DNA of 64,000 bases from Herbaspirillum autotrophicum (GCF_001189915.1 NZ_LFLS01000002.1:62001-126000); one strand, 5' to 3'; positions 27,401-38,400 are shown, counted from the first letter of the stretch. Made by a program: numbers and translations. The notes: generated from the letters alone by a model not told the origin.

Positions 27401-30400
27401 TCCTGCCGACAGCCTTGCAGCCGTCCCGTTACGTCTTTATGCCGGCCTTGCCGCTTAACGCCAACGGCAAAATCGATTTTCTGGCTTTGCCTGCTCCCGG
27501 CCGACAAGCGACGGCAGCGGCACAAGCACCGCAGACAGCAACCTCGATGACGCTGGAAGAAAATCTGCTGGCGGATATCTGGCGTCAGGTGACCGGTAGC
27601 CGTCCGCAACATCCGCAGGCCAATTTCTTCCAGTCGGGCGGCCATTCGCTCAGTGCGGTGCGACTGGTCGCAGCGGTAGAAAAAAATCTGGGCGTGCGCC
27701 TGCCGGTAACGGCCGTTTTTGACGCGTCAAGCTTGGGCGGCATGGCATTGGAAGTGCGCCGTGCGCAGCGTGGCGCCGGACTGCCGGAGGTGCTGGCCGG
27801 CGGCCCGCACCGGCGTGCGCGCGCTTCGCTCAATCAGGAACGTCTGTGGCTCATCGAACAATCCGGACAACAACGCGGTGCCTACAATCAGGCGGTGGTT
27901 TACCGGCTGCGCGGCCAGCTGGACGCCGAACGTCTGGCGACTGCATTCAGGCGCGTGATGCAACGCCACGAAGCGCTGCGCACGCGGCTCGTCCTTGCCG
28001 ACGGCGTGCTGTGGCAGGAGGTCGAAGTCTCGCCTGAATTCGACCTGAAAAGGATAGCTGTGGGCGACAACCGGCAGCAGATCGCGCCATTGCTACAGGA
28101 ATTTTCAGAAAGATTTTTCTCACTGGCGGAAGACCTGCCGCTGCGCGCCGCCCTGATCCGGCTCGGGCCTGCCGAACACCTGCTGGCGATCGTCGCGCAT
28201 CACACCGCCTTCGATGGCGGCTCCGGACGGGTGATTGTCGACGCGCTGGGACAAGCCTACAGCGATGCGCTGGATCCTGCTCCCGCAGCCTTGCAGCAAA
28301 TCGATTTTTCCGAATGGCAGCGCCGTTGCGACGAACAGGGTGCTTTCGAGGTGCAGTACAACTACTGGCGCGACCAGCTTGCCGGTGCGCCTGCCGTGCT
28401 CGGACTGGCCTTGAGCCGGATGCCGGAACAACGTGACTTCCGCCTTGGCCGCGTGCCGGTCGCACTTGGCCGGGAGCGCAGCGAACGCCTGCAACAGGCG
28501 GCCAATGACGCCGGACTGAGCGTCTTCGCGTTGTTGCTCGGCGTGTGGGGATTGACGCTGGCGCATTTTGGCGGCGAGCAGGAAGTCGTGGTCGGTATTC
28601 CCGTGGCCGGTCGCAGCCGCAGCGGGCTGGACGACATCGTCGGCTTCCTTGCCAATACGCTGCCGATGCGCCTGGATTGCAGCGCCGCCAATCTGGCCGG
28701 GTTCGGCCGTCACGTCCAGCAACGCGTCGCCGCAGGACTGCAACACCAGGACATCTCTTTCAGCCGGATCGTCGAAGCCGCCGGCGTCGAGCGCATTCCC
28801 CAGCGGCCACCTTTGCTGCAGGCGATGTTCGTGCTGGCCGATCTGCGCCAGTGGCAATTGCAGCTGGACGCCATCGACGCGGTGGCGGAACCCTGGTCGG
28901 CGCCGCTGGCGCGCACGGATCTCAGCATGGCTTTGCATCAGGATGCGCAAGGCATCGCGGGAGAACTGGAATACGCCGCCGACGTCATTGTCCCCGCGCT
29001 GGCTGAGCGTATCGGCGCGGGCTTCGTGCATCTGCTGGACGCCTTGCTGACGCAGCCCGATGTGCCGCCGCTGTCGCACTCGTTGCTTGATGCACAGGCG
29101 CGTGCCTTGCTGGCGCAGTTCGGCCGGGCGCACACCGTGTTGCCGCCGGCAATCGTGCCGATGCGCTTGCACGACTTGCTGTACGCCAGCGTGCAGCGCA
29201 ACGGCGACGCGCCGGCGCTGGCGACGCCCGAGGGCGAGCTCAGCTACCGGCAACTGGACCGGTTATCCGGCGACTTTGCTCGGCGTCTGCGTACCGCAGG
29301 CCTCAATCCCGGGAATCGCGTCGCATTGATCGGCGAGCGATCCATCGGCCTGATCGCTGCGCTACTGGGTATCTCAAAAGCCGGCTGTGTGTTCGTGCCC
29401 ATCGATCCGGGCTACCCCTCCACACGTATCGGGCAGATGCTGCACGATGCCGGCGTCGCGCTGGTGGTTGGTGATCGTCCGGCAGACTGGAACGCGGCGC
29501 ATTGGATGCGCTTGCCGGTATTGGAGGACTTGTCTGGCTTGCTCGGGCAGGACGAATCAAAGCATTCCAACGGCGCGTTCGACCAGGACTTCGCCGCAAC
29601 CGCCTGTGTCATTTTCACCTCCGGCTCCACCGGCCGTCCGAAAGGCGTGGCGCTGGCGCATCATGCCTTGTGCCGTCTGGCGCAAAGCGCCGTGACTGAA
29701 TTTTCTGTAACGCCGGAAAGCCGCATTCTGCAACTGGCCGCCTTCGGTTTCGATGTGGCGGTTTCCGATATCGTGTTTGCGCTGGCTGCCGGCGCCTGCC
29801 TGTGCCTGGCGCCGCGCGAACGCCTGTTGCCCGGTTCGCCGCTGCTGCAGACGCTGGACGCAATGCATATCACGCATCTGCAAATACCGGCGGCGCTGCT
29901 GGCGGCGATGCCGGCGGCGCCGTTGCCCCGCTTGCACACGCTGATTGTCGGCGGCGAGTTGTGTCCCGCTGCGACGGCGTCGCAATGGCAGCAAGGCCGC
30001 GATCTGTTCATCGCCTACGGTCCGACCGAAACGACGGTGACCGTAACCGCCGGCCGCTATGCGGGTGCTGACGCGCCTTTGCAGATCGGCCGCCCGTTGG
30101 GTGATGCACGCATCTATGTGCTGGACGAGCAGGGCGCGCCGGCGCCAATCGGCGTCGCCGGTGAATTGTGCATCGGCGGACCGGGGGTGAGCGCCGGCTA
30201 CCTCAATAATCCAGCGCTGACGCAGGAACGTTTTCAGCCGGATCCGTATTCCGCCGATCCGCTGGCGCGCCTGTATCGCAGTGGCGACCGTGCACGCTGG
30301 CGTGAAGACGGCGCGCTGGATTTCCTCGGTCGCAGCGACCGCGAGTTCAAGCTGCGTGGTTTCCGTATTGCGCCGGCCGAAATCGAAGCCGCCTTGTTGC

Positions 30401-33400
30401 AGCAGGCCGGTGTGACTCAGGCGCTGGCGATGCTGCGCCCCGACAGCGCCGGAGAGCGACGTCTGGTGGCCTATGTCGTTGGTGCCGCCGACACGGATGC
30501 CGCGACGCTGCGCAGCGAACTGCGGCGTAGCTTGCCGTCCTTCATGGTGCCCGATTTCATCTCGATTCTGGACGGCATGCCGCTCACCGGCAACGGCAAA
30601 ATCGATGTGAGCGCCTTGCCGCTGTCTGCCCTTGAGCGAGAAAGCTCCGTACCAGGTAATACCGAGAGCCGCGAGGGTAATGATTACCTGGCGCGTGTCG
30701 CCGGCCTGTGGCGGCAGGTGCTGAACCTCAAGGACATCGCGCCGGATGCCAATTTCTTCGACGTGGGCGGTCATTCACTGTTGCTGGTTCGTTTGCACGA
30801 CCTGTTGACGGCTGAGTTCGGCACGGTGGCATCGATCAGCGATCTGTTCCGTTTTCCTACCATCCGCAGTCTCGCGGCGCATTTGTCCGGTCATGGAGAA
30901 ATCCGGGAGACCGGGAAAACGGTGCGCGCGCCGTTGCCCGAGCAGGTGGACATCGCCGTCATCGGCATGGCGTGCCGTTTCCCGGGTGCGCCCGATATCG
31001 AGGCCTTCTGGCAACTGCTGGTTGAAGGCCGTGAAGGCATCGGTCGCCACGATCCGGCATCGCTGGCGGCGGCAGGACGCACTGCCGAGGTGCTGCAACA
31101 AGCCAATTTCGTTGCCGCCGGCGGCGTGATCGGGCAGGCGGATTGTTTCGATGCCGACTTCTTCGGTCTCGGTCCGCGCGATGCCGTCACGCTGGATCCG
31201 CAGCATCGCGTCGCGCTGGAATGCGCCTGGCACGCGCTGGAGCATGGCGGCTATGCAGCCGTGGAATCCCGAGGCGAGGTCGACGTTGGCGTCTTCGTGG
31301 GCGTGGGCGTGAATACCTATTTGCAGGGACAGTTGTTTGCCGCTGGCCCGATGCCCGAAAGCGCCGACAGCTATCATGCGATGTCGGGCAACGACAAGGA
31401 TTTCGGCGCGACGCGGATTGCCTACCATCTGGACCTCAAGGGGCCTGCGCTGGCCGTACAGACCGCATGCTCGTCATCGCTGACGGCGCTCGACATGGCC
31501 TGCCGTTCGTTGCGCAGCGGCGCTGCGGGCATGGCGCTGGCGGGTGGTGTGGCAATACGCTTTCCGCAAGGCCGCGGTTATCTTCATGAGCCGGGCATGA
31601 TCCTGTCGCCCGATGGGCATTGCAAACCGTTTTCCGCCGATGCGCGCGGCACCGTTCCCAGCGGCGGCGTCGGCATGGTGCTGCTCAAGCCGCTGGCGCA
31701 GGCGCAAGCCGATGGCGACAATGTGCTGGCAGTGATCCGCGGCAGTGCCGTCAACAACGATGGCGGGCGCAAGGTCGGTTACGCCGCTCCCGGCGTGGAC
31801 GGCCAGGCTGCGGTGATTGCCTCGGCATTGAAGCAGGCCGGACTGGAGCCGGGCGACATCGACTATATCGAGGCCCACGGCACCGGCACCGAGCTGGGCG
31901 ACCCGGTCGAAGTTACCGCCTTGACGCGGGTCTTCGGCGGACGGCAACGGCCGCTGGCGCTGGGTTCTGTCAAGAGCAACATCGGCCATGCCGACGCCGC
32001 CGCCGGCGTCGCCGGCCTGATCAAGACGATTCTGGCCTTGCAGCACGGCATGCTGCCGCCTAGTCTGCATTTTTCGGCGCCCAATCCACATGTCGATTTC
32101 ACAGCAGCGGCGCTCAACGTGGTCGACACCCTGCAAGCGTGGCCCGTGCAGGAAAACGGCGGTCCGCGCCGTGCCGGTGTCAGCGCCTTCGGCATCGGCG
32201 GCACCAACGTGCACGTGGTGCTGGAACAGGCGCCTGCGCGCTTGCAAGCCGCCTCCGCAAGGATATCGCCGCAAGTGTTGCCGCCGGTGTTACAGGTATT
32301 GCCGCTTTCAGCGCGCACGCCGGCAAGCCTGCGCAGCAGCATGCTGGCGCTCGCCAATGTCTTGCAGAACCAGTCACAATTGGCCTTGTGCGACGTCGCC
32401 TTCACCTTGCAACAGGGACGTGCCGCCTTCGGCTGCCGCCACGCCATCGTTGCATCCAGCAACGAAGAAGCCATAATCGCGCTGCGTCTGGCAGCAGAAC
32501 AGTCCGGCACGGCGCCGGTGACAACGGTCAAAGGAGCCGCGCGGCTTGCCTTCCTGTTCCCGGGACAGGGCAGCCAATATCCTCGCATGGCGCAAGCGCT
32601 GTATGAGAGCGACGCCGGCTATCGATCCTGGTTCGACCGCTGCGCCGTCGCGCTGTTGCCGCATGTGGGGCAAGATATCCGCACCGTGCTGTACGGCGTT
32701 GCGGCCGACGATTCCTTTGCTGTTGATGCACTCAGGCAGACCGCACTGGCCCAGCCGGTGCTGTTCTCGGTGATGTACGCGCTGGCGCGCAGCCTGCAGG
32801 CGCGCGGCGTCGAAGCCGTCGCCATGCTGGGACACAGCCTCGGCGAATACGTCGCGGCATGCCTGGCCGGCGTGTTTGCACTGGATGACGCCTTGGCGTT
32901 GGTTGCCCTACGCGGCCGCCTGATGCAGGCCTTGCCCGGCGGTGCGATGCTGGCAGTGCAAGCAGACGAAACCCAGGCCCACGCGCTGATGCGTGATTGC
33001 GGCAACGCGCTCAGCCTGGCTGCCGTCAACGGTCCCGGACAGTGCGTGTTGTCCGGCGCGACGGACGCCATTGATGCATTGCTAGCAAGGCTGAAAGAAA
33101 TCAACGTGCCGGCCGTGCGCCTCGACACCTCGCACGCCTTCCACTCGGCAGCCATGGATCCGGTGCTGTCGGCTTTTGTTGCTCAGTTCGACCGCATCAC
33201 CCTGAAGCCGCCGCAACTCCGCTTCATTTCGAATGTCACCGGTACCTGGATCAGCGATGCGGATGCCGTCGACCCTGATTATTGGGCGCGCCATTTGCGT
33301 CAGGCTGTACGTTTCGGCGACGGTCTCGACACCATGCAGCGCGACGGCGTTGACCTGCTGCTCGAAGTCGGGCCCGGCAACGCCTTGCAAAAGCTGGCGC

Positions 33401-35406
33401 ACAGCGGTGGCTGGTCGGCGGCGCAATTGATTGCGCTGGGCATGAACCGGCAAGCGCCGCAGCAGGCATCTGCGCTGGAGGATATTGTGGTGCAGCTGTG
33501 GACGCGCGGCGCATTGATCGACTGGCGCAAAGGCAACGCAAGCCGGTCGGAAAGTGGCGATGCAGGCACGCCATCGCGCGTTGCGCTGCCCGGCTATGTG
33601 TTTGAACGCACGCGTCACTGGCCGGCGCCGCACTCGGCTGTCGCCGCGACGGTGAGTCCACAGGAGCGGCGCGCCGATATCGCAGACTGGTTCTACCTGC
33701 CGGGCTGGCAACGCGCGCCGCAGTTGTCGGCGATGGCAACATCAAGCGCGCCGGACGTCTGGCTACTGCTGGGTGCTGAAACCGTTGCCGGCCGCGCCTT
33801 GACGACCGGCTTGCGCGCAACCGGCCAACAGGTTGTCGAAGTCAGGGCGGCAGCCGCATTCGAGGCGTTCTCGTCGCAAGACTACGCCATTAGTCCCGCC
33901 AGTGAAGCTGATTATCGCCAGCTGTTGGACAGCGTCACACCGACCCGCGTCGTGTCTCTCTGGGCCAGTGTTGTACAGCCTTTCGAGACGGCGCAGGAAC
34001 GTGGCTTTGCCAGCGTGATGCTGTTGGCGCAGGCCATCGGCGAGGACTCGCGGGCGCGCGCACTGCAACTCGACATCGTCACATGCGGTGCCGCAGATGT
34101 CAGCGGCGACGAGCCGTTGGCGGCCTCGCTCGGCACACTGCTGGGCCTGGCTAAAATCCTTCCTGTGGAATATCGCAGCCTGACTTGCCGTCTCATCGAT
34201 ATCGAGGCAGAGGGCTCCGCTCCTATGTTGCTGAACGAACTTTTGCACGCAACAACAGCGCCGCAGGTCGCGCTGCGCCGCCGCCATCGCTGGGTGCCGC
34301 AGTTGCAGCCGGTAAGACTCCCCGCGCCGGAAGCAGGCGGCGATCGCCTGCGCAGGCAAGGCTGCTACCTGATCACCGGTGCCTTCGGTGGCATGGGAGC
34401 GACCATTGCGCGCGATCTCGCCGCGCGTTACCGCGCACGCCTCGTTTTGCTGGGGCGCCATGTCGACCGCGCGCTGGTCGCCGAACTCGAAAAAGAGGGA
34501 ATCGAGGTTTTCGCAAGCGCCTGTGACGTTGCCGACGCCGCTGCGCTGACGCCGGCGATGGCGTCGGCGCATGCACGTTTCGGCGTTATCCACGGCGTAT
34601 TCCATTGCGCCGGCGTGGCCGATCTCGGCGGCATCATCCAGAACCGCAGCATCGCGTCGATGCATCAGGTGATGGCCGCGAAAGTGCAGGGAACGGTATT
34701 GCTGGATCGCTTGCTGGAAGGCGATGCGCTGGATTTCATGGTGCTGTTTTCGACGCTCGGCAGCTTGCTGCCGCAGGCCAAGTTCGGCCAGGCCGCGTAT
34801 GCCGTCGCCAACGAATTCCTCGATCTGTTCGCGCATGAGCGCAATGCGCGCGGAGGCGGGTTTACCACCGTACTCAACTGGGACGACTGGAGCGAGGCCG
34901 GTATGACCGTCGCGGCTTACCGCCGTCATGGCCAGGCCGCGCCCGATAGCAAGGAAGCGATGCGTTCGCAGGAAGGCATTGAGGTCTTGCGCAGGGTGCT
35001 GGCGTCGCCGCACGCGCGCGTCGTCGTATCGATACGCGACTTGCCAGACCTGATGGCGCGCGCCGATGGGCTGTTGGATAAACTGTCCACGCCGACGCCT
35101 CTGTCTCCGGTCGGCACCGGCATGTCGGCGCTTGCGGACGCAAGCTGCATGACAGATACGGAAGCAAAGCTGGCCGCCACCTGGCGCAGCATTCTGGGTG
35201 TAGTGGACATCACGCGCGAAGCAAATTTCTTTGAACTGGGCGGGCATTCGCTGATCGGCATGCGCTTGCTGGCGTTCGTGCGCGAAAGCTTCGGCGTCGA
35301 TCTGAACATCACCGCCGTGTTCGAGCATGCCACGCTCGCCGCGCTGGCCGGCCATATTGATCAATGCCGTTCCGGCGACGACGGCATCGAGGAGTTTACG
35401 ATTTGA
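24496..35406 (+). CDS. Hybrid NRPS/PKS, C-A-T-C-A-T-KS-AT-KR-ACP
   Basis: A 3636-residue megasynthase. The ATG at 24496 overlaps the previous stop (ATGA); longer in-frame options lie inside the upstream gene. Domains: C 50-490 (HHSIIDM near 178, Gly replaced by Met); A 498-990, pocket residues reading V-D-W-T-I-S-L-A-D-K, which matches the published beta-alanine code at nine of ten places; T about 1015-1090; C 1100-1535 (HHTAFDG near 1235); A 1550-2050, code D-V-S-Q-I-G-A-V-T-K, not assigned; T near 2092; KS 2150-2580 with Cys2325 in TACSSS and both His; AT 2680-3000 with Ser2781 in GHSLGE and HAFH, the malonyl form; KR with TGAFGGMG near 3294 and AAYAVANEF; ACP Ser3585 in GGHSL. No dehydratase or methyltransferase is seen. 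Amino acid 2 plus malonate plus KR predicts a statine-like unit. Confidence 0.93.
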   Translation: MTIPEMPAMETGLDAALDAALLADLLAEDGFALPSEEPAIPRRATSARVLATPAQQRLWTVERIDGVTGEFNLGMDIRFNAPINVAALERALLVLLQRHEGLRAGFFDHDDGTLEQTFAQVDSFFLTQHAVPATSWPSFLCEAVAQPFDLAADLLLRAQLLHDDDTGDGASALLLTFHHSIIDMWSGHLLLRELVMLYARELGEPVALPEPVQFGDYATWLREPQQAAAREQLHGYWKTRLAQLPLALELPFSGPRGQAGATLCERIPVVLPAPLTAAIKRFADATGTTPFVVILAAFHAMLARFSGMDDIAVGVPVVNRPRQQEQEIVGFLSETMVSRNVSARSQSFGTLAEQVRDHMLEDLRHQGLPFDEVVKLVNPERRTGLAPLFQAMLVLQTMPPLQAQAGAVCAHAASVPLPAARADLLLELEAGAEHIEGGLEYRSNFIDPQVAAAMAVSFEVLLEAALADPQLPLSQLPLQRSDAARAMLARLNPPLPSMPAAPRTLSAWFAEQAARTPDAVALIDAEGGGETTYAELDRRCDALAAYLAQLGVVAETPVAVCLPRSADLAVAILATLRAGGAFVPMDPNFPAERLRYMLDSSGATVLMTTGAPDWLAADVPAAQQPTLVDPSQAFPQACAPPDVNRPDSLLYILYTSGSTGRPKAVMGLHQGAVNRIAWMLERYPFEPRDRYCQKTTPTFVDFVWELFGPLLGGVPSVILSAAQVRDPRALAAALQRYRVTRLTLVPSLLKSLLDHVADVGNVLGGLRHCICSSEAFPGDLARRFLGLLPACRLLNLYGSSEASADSTCYDVDTAEGPQVPIGRPIPGNLLAILDPAGNVLPVGAAGEIMIGGIGLARGYLGLDGSEPRFVTVPAGVAGGRAFRSGDLGRWRPDGGIDYMGRLDRQMKIRGVRIDPEEVRAALRRCAGVADAVVVAREIITDGSDELILMAYVEANESVAPALRRRLQQILPTALQPSRYVFMPALPLNANGKIDFLALPAPGRQATAAAQAPQTATSMTLEENLLADIWRQVTGSRPQHPQANFFQSGGHSLSAVRLVAAVEKNLGVRLPVTAVFDASSLGGMALEVRRAQRGAGLPEVLAGGPHRRARASLNQERLWLIEQSGQQRGAYNQAVVYRLRGQLDAERLATAFRRVMQRHEALRTRLVLADGVLWQEVEVSPEFDLKRIAVGDNRQQIAPLLQEFSERFFSLAEDLPLRAALIRLGPAEHLLAIVAHHTAFDGGSGRVIVDALGQAYSDALDPAPAALQQIDFSEWQRRCDEQGAFEVQYNYWRDQLAGAPAVLGLALSRMPEQRDFRLGRVPVALGRERSERLQQAANDAGLSVFALLLGVWGLTLAHFGGEQEVVVGIPVAGRSRSGLDDIVGFLANTLPMRLDCSAANLAGFGRHVQQRVAAGLQHQDISFSRIVEAAGVERIPQRPPLLQAMFVLADLRQWQLQLDAIDAVAEPWSAPLARTDLSMALHQDAQGIAGELEYAADVIVPALAERIGAGFVHLLDALLTQPDVPPLSHSLLDAQARALLAQFGRAHTVLPPAIVPMRLHDLLYASVQRNGDAPALATPEGELSYRQLDRLSGDFARRLRTAGLNPGNRVALIGERSIGLIAALLGISKAGCVFVPIDPGYPSTRIGQMLHDAGVALVVGDRPADWNAAHWMRLPVLEDLSGLLGQDESKHSNGAFDQDFAATACVIFTSGSTGRPKGVALAHHALCRLAQSAVTEFSVTPESRILQLAAFGFDVAVSDIVFALAAGACLCLAPRERLLPGSPLLQTLDAMHITHLQIPAALLAAMPAAPLPRLHTLIVGGELCPAATASQWQQGRDLFIAYGPTETTVTVTAGRYAGADAPLQIGRPLGDARIYVLDEQGAPAPIGVAGELCIGGPGVSAGYLNNPALTQERFQPDPYSADPLARLYRSGDRARWREDGALDFLGRSDREFKLRGFRIAPAEIEAALLQQAGVTQALAMLRPDSAGERRLVAYVVGAADTDAATLRSELRRSLPSFMVPDFISILDGMPLTGNGKIDVSALPLSALERESSVPGNTESREGNDYLARVAGLWRQVLNLKDIAPDANFFDVGGHSLLLVRLHDLLTAEFGTVASISDLFRFPTIRSLAAHLSGHGEIRETGKTVRAPLPEQVDIAVIGMACRFPGAPDIEAFWQLLVEGREGIGRHDPASLAAAGRTAEVLQQANFVAAGGVIGQADCFDADFFGLGPRDAVTLDPQHRVALECAWHALEHGGYAAVESRGEVDVGVFVGVGVNTYLQGQLFAAGPMPESADSYHAMSGNDKDFGATRIAYHLDLKGPALAVQTACSSSLTALDMACRSLRSGAAGMALAGGVAIRFPQGRGYLHEPGMILSPDGHCKPFSADARGTVPSGGVGMVLLKPLAQAQADGDNVLAVIRGSAVNNDGGRKVGYAAPGVDGQAAVIASALKQAGLEPGDIDYIEAHGTGTELGDPVEVTALTRVFGGRQRPLALGSVKSNIGHADAAAGVAGLIKTILALQHGMLPPSLHFSAPNPHVDFTAAALNVVDTLQAWPVQENGGPRRAGVSAFGIGGTNVHVVLEQAPARLQAASARISPQVLPPVLQVLPLSARTPASLRSSMLALANVLQNQSQLALCDVAFTLQQGRAAFGCRHAIVASSNEEAIIALRLAAEQSGTAPVTTVKGAARLAFLFPGQGSQYPRMAQALYESDAGYRSWFDRCAVALLPHVGQDIRTVLYGVAADDSFAVDALRQTALAQPVLFSVMYALARSLQARGVEAVAMLGHSLGEYVAACLAGVFALDDALALVALRGRLMQALPGGAMLAVQADETQAHALMRDCGNALSLAAVNGPGQCVLSGATDAIDALLARLKEINVPAVRLDTSHAFHSAAMDPVLSAFVAQFDRITLKPPQLRFISNVTGTWISDADAVDPDYWARHLRQAVRFGDGLDTMQRDGVDLLLEVGPGNALQKLAHSGGWSAAQLIALGMNRQAPQQASALEDIVVQLWTRGALIDWRKGNASRSESGDAGTPSRVALPGYVFERTRHWPAPHSAVAATVSPQERRADIADWFYLPGWQRAPQLSAMATSSAPDVWLLLGAETVAGRALTTGLRATGQQVVEVRAAAAFEAFSSQDYAISPASEADYRQLLDSVTPTRVVSLWASVVQPFETAQERGFASVMLLAQAIGEDSRARALQLDIVTCGAADVSGDEPLAASLGTLLGLAKILPVEYRSLTCRLIDIEAEGSAPMLLNELLHATTAPQVALRRRHRWVPQLQPVRLPAPEAGGDRLRRQGCYLITGAFGGMGATIARDLAARYRARLVLLGRHVDRALVAELEKEGIEVFASACDVADAAALTPAMASAHARFGVIHGVFHCAGVADLGGIIQNRSIASMHQVMAAKVQGTVLLDRLLEGDALDFMVLFSTLGSLLPQAKFGQAAYAVANEFLDLFAHERNARGGGFTTVLNWDDWSEAGMTVAAYRRHGQAAPDSKEAMRSQEGIEVLRRVLASPHARVVVSIRDLPDLMARADGLLDKLSTPTPLSPVGTGMSALADASCMTDTEAKLAATWRSILGVVDITREANFFELGGHSLIGMRLLAFVRESFGVDLNITAVFEHATLAALAGHIDQCRSGDDGIEEFTI

Positions 35407-38400
35407 ACGGTGTTGAACATTTGATGGCGCAATTGGCGGCGCTCGGCTTCACGCTGACCTGCTCAGGCAGTGATCTGCGCGTGCGCGGCCCGGCAGGCGC
35501 CTTGTCGCCGGCGCTGCGGGCAGAGCTCGGTGCGCGCAAGGCCGCGCTGATTGCGCATTTGCAGGCGGTATCCGAGTCGTCTCCCACAATGTCTTTCCCC
35601 GAGCTGGTACGCAGTCCGGTACAGCGGACGACGGCGCCGCTGTCGTTCAATCAGCGCCGTTTGTGGTTTCTGGATCGTCTTGAAGGCGGCGGCAGTGCCT
35701 TTGTCATCATGGCCGGATGGCGGCTCAAGGGCACGCTCGACCGGTCCGCGCTGGAACGCGCCCTGGGCGCACTCACGGCGCGCCATGAATTGTTGCGCAG
35801 CGTGATCCGCGATGAAGGCGTCGAGCCGGAGCTGCATATCCTCCCGATGACGCCGTTTGCGCTGACGGTCGAAACACCGGCTGCCAGAAGTAGCCACGCG
35901 TTGGCCGAGCAGGCACTGCTGGCACGCGAGGCGGCCATGCCTTTCGACCTGACTGCCGCGCCACCCTTACGCGTCAGCCTGTTGCAACTGGAGCCGCACC
36001 GCCATGTGCTGTCGCTGGCGATGCATCACATCGTTTCCGACCACTGGTCCATGGGCGTGCTGATCCGGGAACTGGGCATGCTATACGCACTGGAAACCGG
36101 CGCATCATCAATCAGTCCGGCCGCGCTGGCGATCCAGTATTCCGACTATGCCGTGTGGCAGCGTGCAATGTTCAATGAAGAACGACTGCAGCCTCATCTG
36201 CACTATTGGCGCCAACAGTTGGCCGGCGTCGTCACTGAACTGGCGTTGCCTCTGGACCGGCCGCGTCCTGCCGAACGCGGCAATACCGGCGCGATGCATC
36301 AGTTGCGTCTGGCGCGCGGCAGCGTGCAAAAGGTGCAGGCCTTTGGCTTGCGCCTCGGCGCGACACCGTTCATGGTGCTGCTGGCGGTGTATGCACAGGT
36401 CTTGTCGCGCTGGTCGGGACAGGATGAAGTGGTGATCGGATGCCCGGTCGGCAATCGCGACCGCAACGAGACGCATGGACTGGTGGGATTCTTCGTGGAC
36501 ACCATGCCGCTGCGGATCAGCTTGCATGGCGACCCCGACCTTGCCGAGCTGATCCGCCGCATAAGGACTATCTGCCTGGAGGCCTTCGAACACCAGCAGG
36601 CGCCGTTCGAGCGCATCGTCCAGGCGGTGCGTCCGGAACGCGCGCTGAACAAGGCACCGCTGTTTCAGACCATGTTCATGCAGCAAAGCGATGTCAGTGC
36701 GCAACTGGTCTTGGCCGGATTGCAGGTGGCAGCGGTGCCGCCGGCAGCAGGCGCTCCCGAACTGGATCTCAACTTTTTCGTACATCTCGACGGCGACGAT
36801 TATCTCTGCGTGATGGAGTACGACGCCGATTTGTTCGATCAGGCCAGCATTGCCGAATTTTGCAATCAATACGCCTACGTGCTGCAGCAAGCCAGCGTCG
36901 ATGCGTCCACGCCATTGTCCTGTATTCAACTTGCACCTCCATCCGCACCGGTGTTGCCGGCGCAAGCGCCGGCGCCATTGCTGCCGCAGATGATCGCCGA
37001 CAGTATGCGGCGCCACGCTGACCGGATTGCAGTGGAAGAGGGCGCAATCCGGCTGACATATCGGGAACTGGGACTCAGGGTGGCACTGTTGGCGCAAGAT
37101 CTGGCTGACGCAGGCGTGCAGCCCGGCGCCGTGGTCGGCCTCGGATTTTCTTCCTCGGCGTCGCTGGTGGTGGCGATGCTGGCCGCGTGGCGTGTCGGGG
37201 CGGGTTATGCTGTCCTGAGCCCGCAGCAGCCGGCAGCGCGGCGCGCACAGATGATCGCCGCTGCCGGTATTGCGCTGGTGGTGACAACCAAGGCCGAAGA
37301 GAGCGGCTGGCCGGTACCGGTGTTGTTGTCGGATTTGCGGGCATCCGTGTCAGATTCTTCATTCATGGCCGGGTGCGGCAGCGTCGGTGCCGGGTTTGTG
37401 CAACGGCAGGCGCTGGCCTATGTCTGCTTTACCTCCGGCTCTTCGGGGACGCCAAAGGGCGTGGCCGTGACGCACGCCAATCTCGCCAATCATGCACGCG
37501 CAGTGGCGCAGGATTTCGGTTTGCGCGAAAATGACCGGGTCATGCAATTTGCTGCCGCCGATTTCGATGTCGCTGCCGAAGAAATTTTCCCGACGTTGGC
37601 GTCCGGCGCTTGCGTGGTGATTCGCGCAGAGAGCGTCACCGACAGCATCGACGCGTTCCAGGAACACGTGGAGCAAGCAGGCTTGAGCGTATTGAACTTG
37701 CCGGCGGCATTCTGGCATGAGTGGGTCCGCGCGCTCGGTCAGACGCGCCGTGCACCGCCGGCTTGCCTGCGTCTGGTGGTGACCGGCAGCGACCGGGTGT
37801 TTGCCCGCCGCTGGCGCGAATGGCAGGCGCTATGCGCACATCCGGTTGCATTTCGCAGTGGTTATGGCCCGACTGAGGCGACCATTACCTCTTCCTTTTT
37901 CAATCCAGCCGACCAGCCGCTGCCTCCGGCCGCCGGCGTATTGCCCGTCGGCCGGGCGATTGTCAACGTCGTGCTGGAAATCGTCGATGGCCGGGGGCTG
38001 GCCGTGCCGCCTGGCGTGATCGGCGAAATCCTCATCAGCGGCGCCGGGGTCGCGCAAGGCTATGTCGGCCAGCCTGAGCAGACTGCCGCCGCGTTCCGGC
38101 CGCATCCGCTGGATTCCGCCTTGCGCAGCTACCGCAGCGGCGACCTGGGACGCCGCCGTCTTGACGGTACGCTGGAGTTCATCGGCCGCAAAGACCAGCA
38201 GGCCAAGGTACGCGGCTATCGTATCGAACTGGCGGAGATCGAAGCGGCCATGATGGCGCATCCCAAGGTTCGCGAAGCGGCCGTGCTGATGCGGGCTGAT
38301 AGCGCAGACACTGCAGGTTCGGGCCAATTGCTGGCTGTCGCAGGCGGTGCTTCGGAACTGGAGCCGGGCCTGCTGCGTGCGTGGCTGGGCGAGCGCCTGC

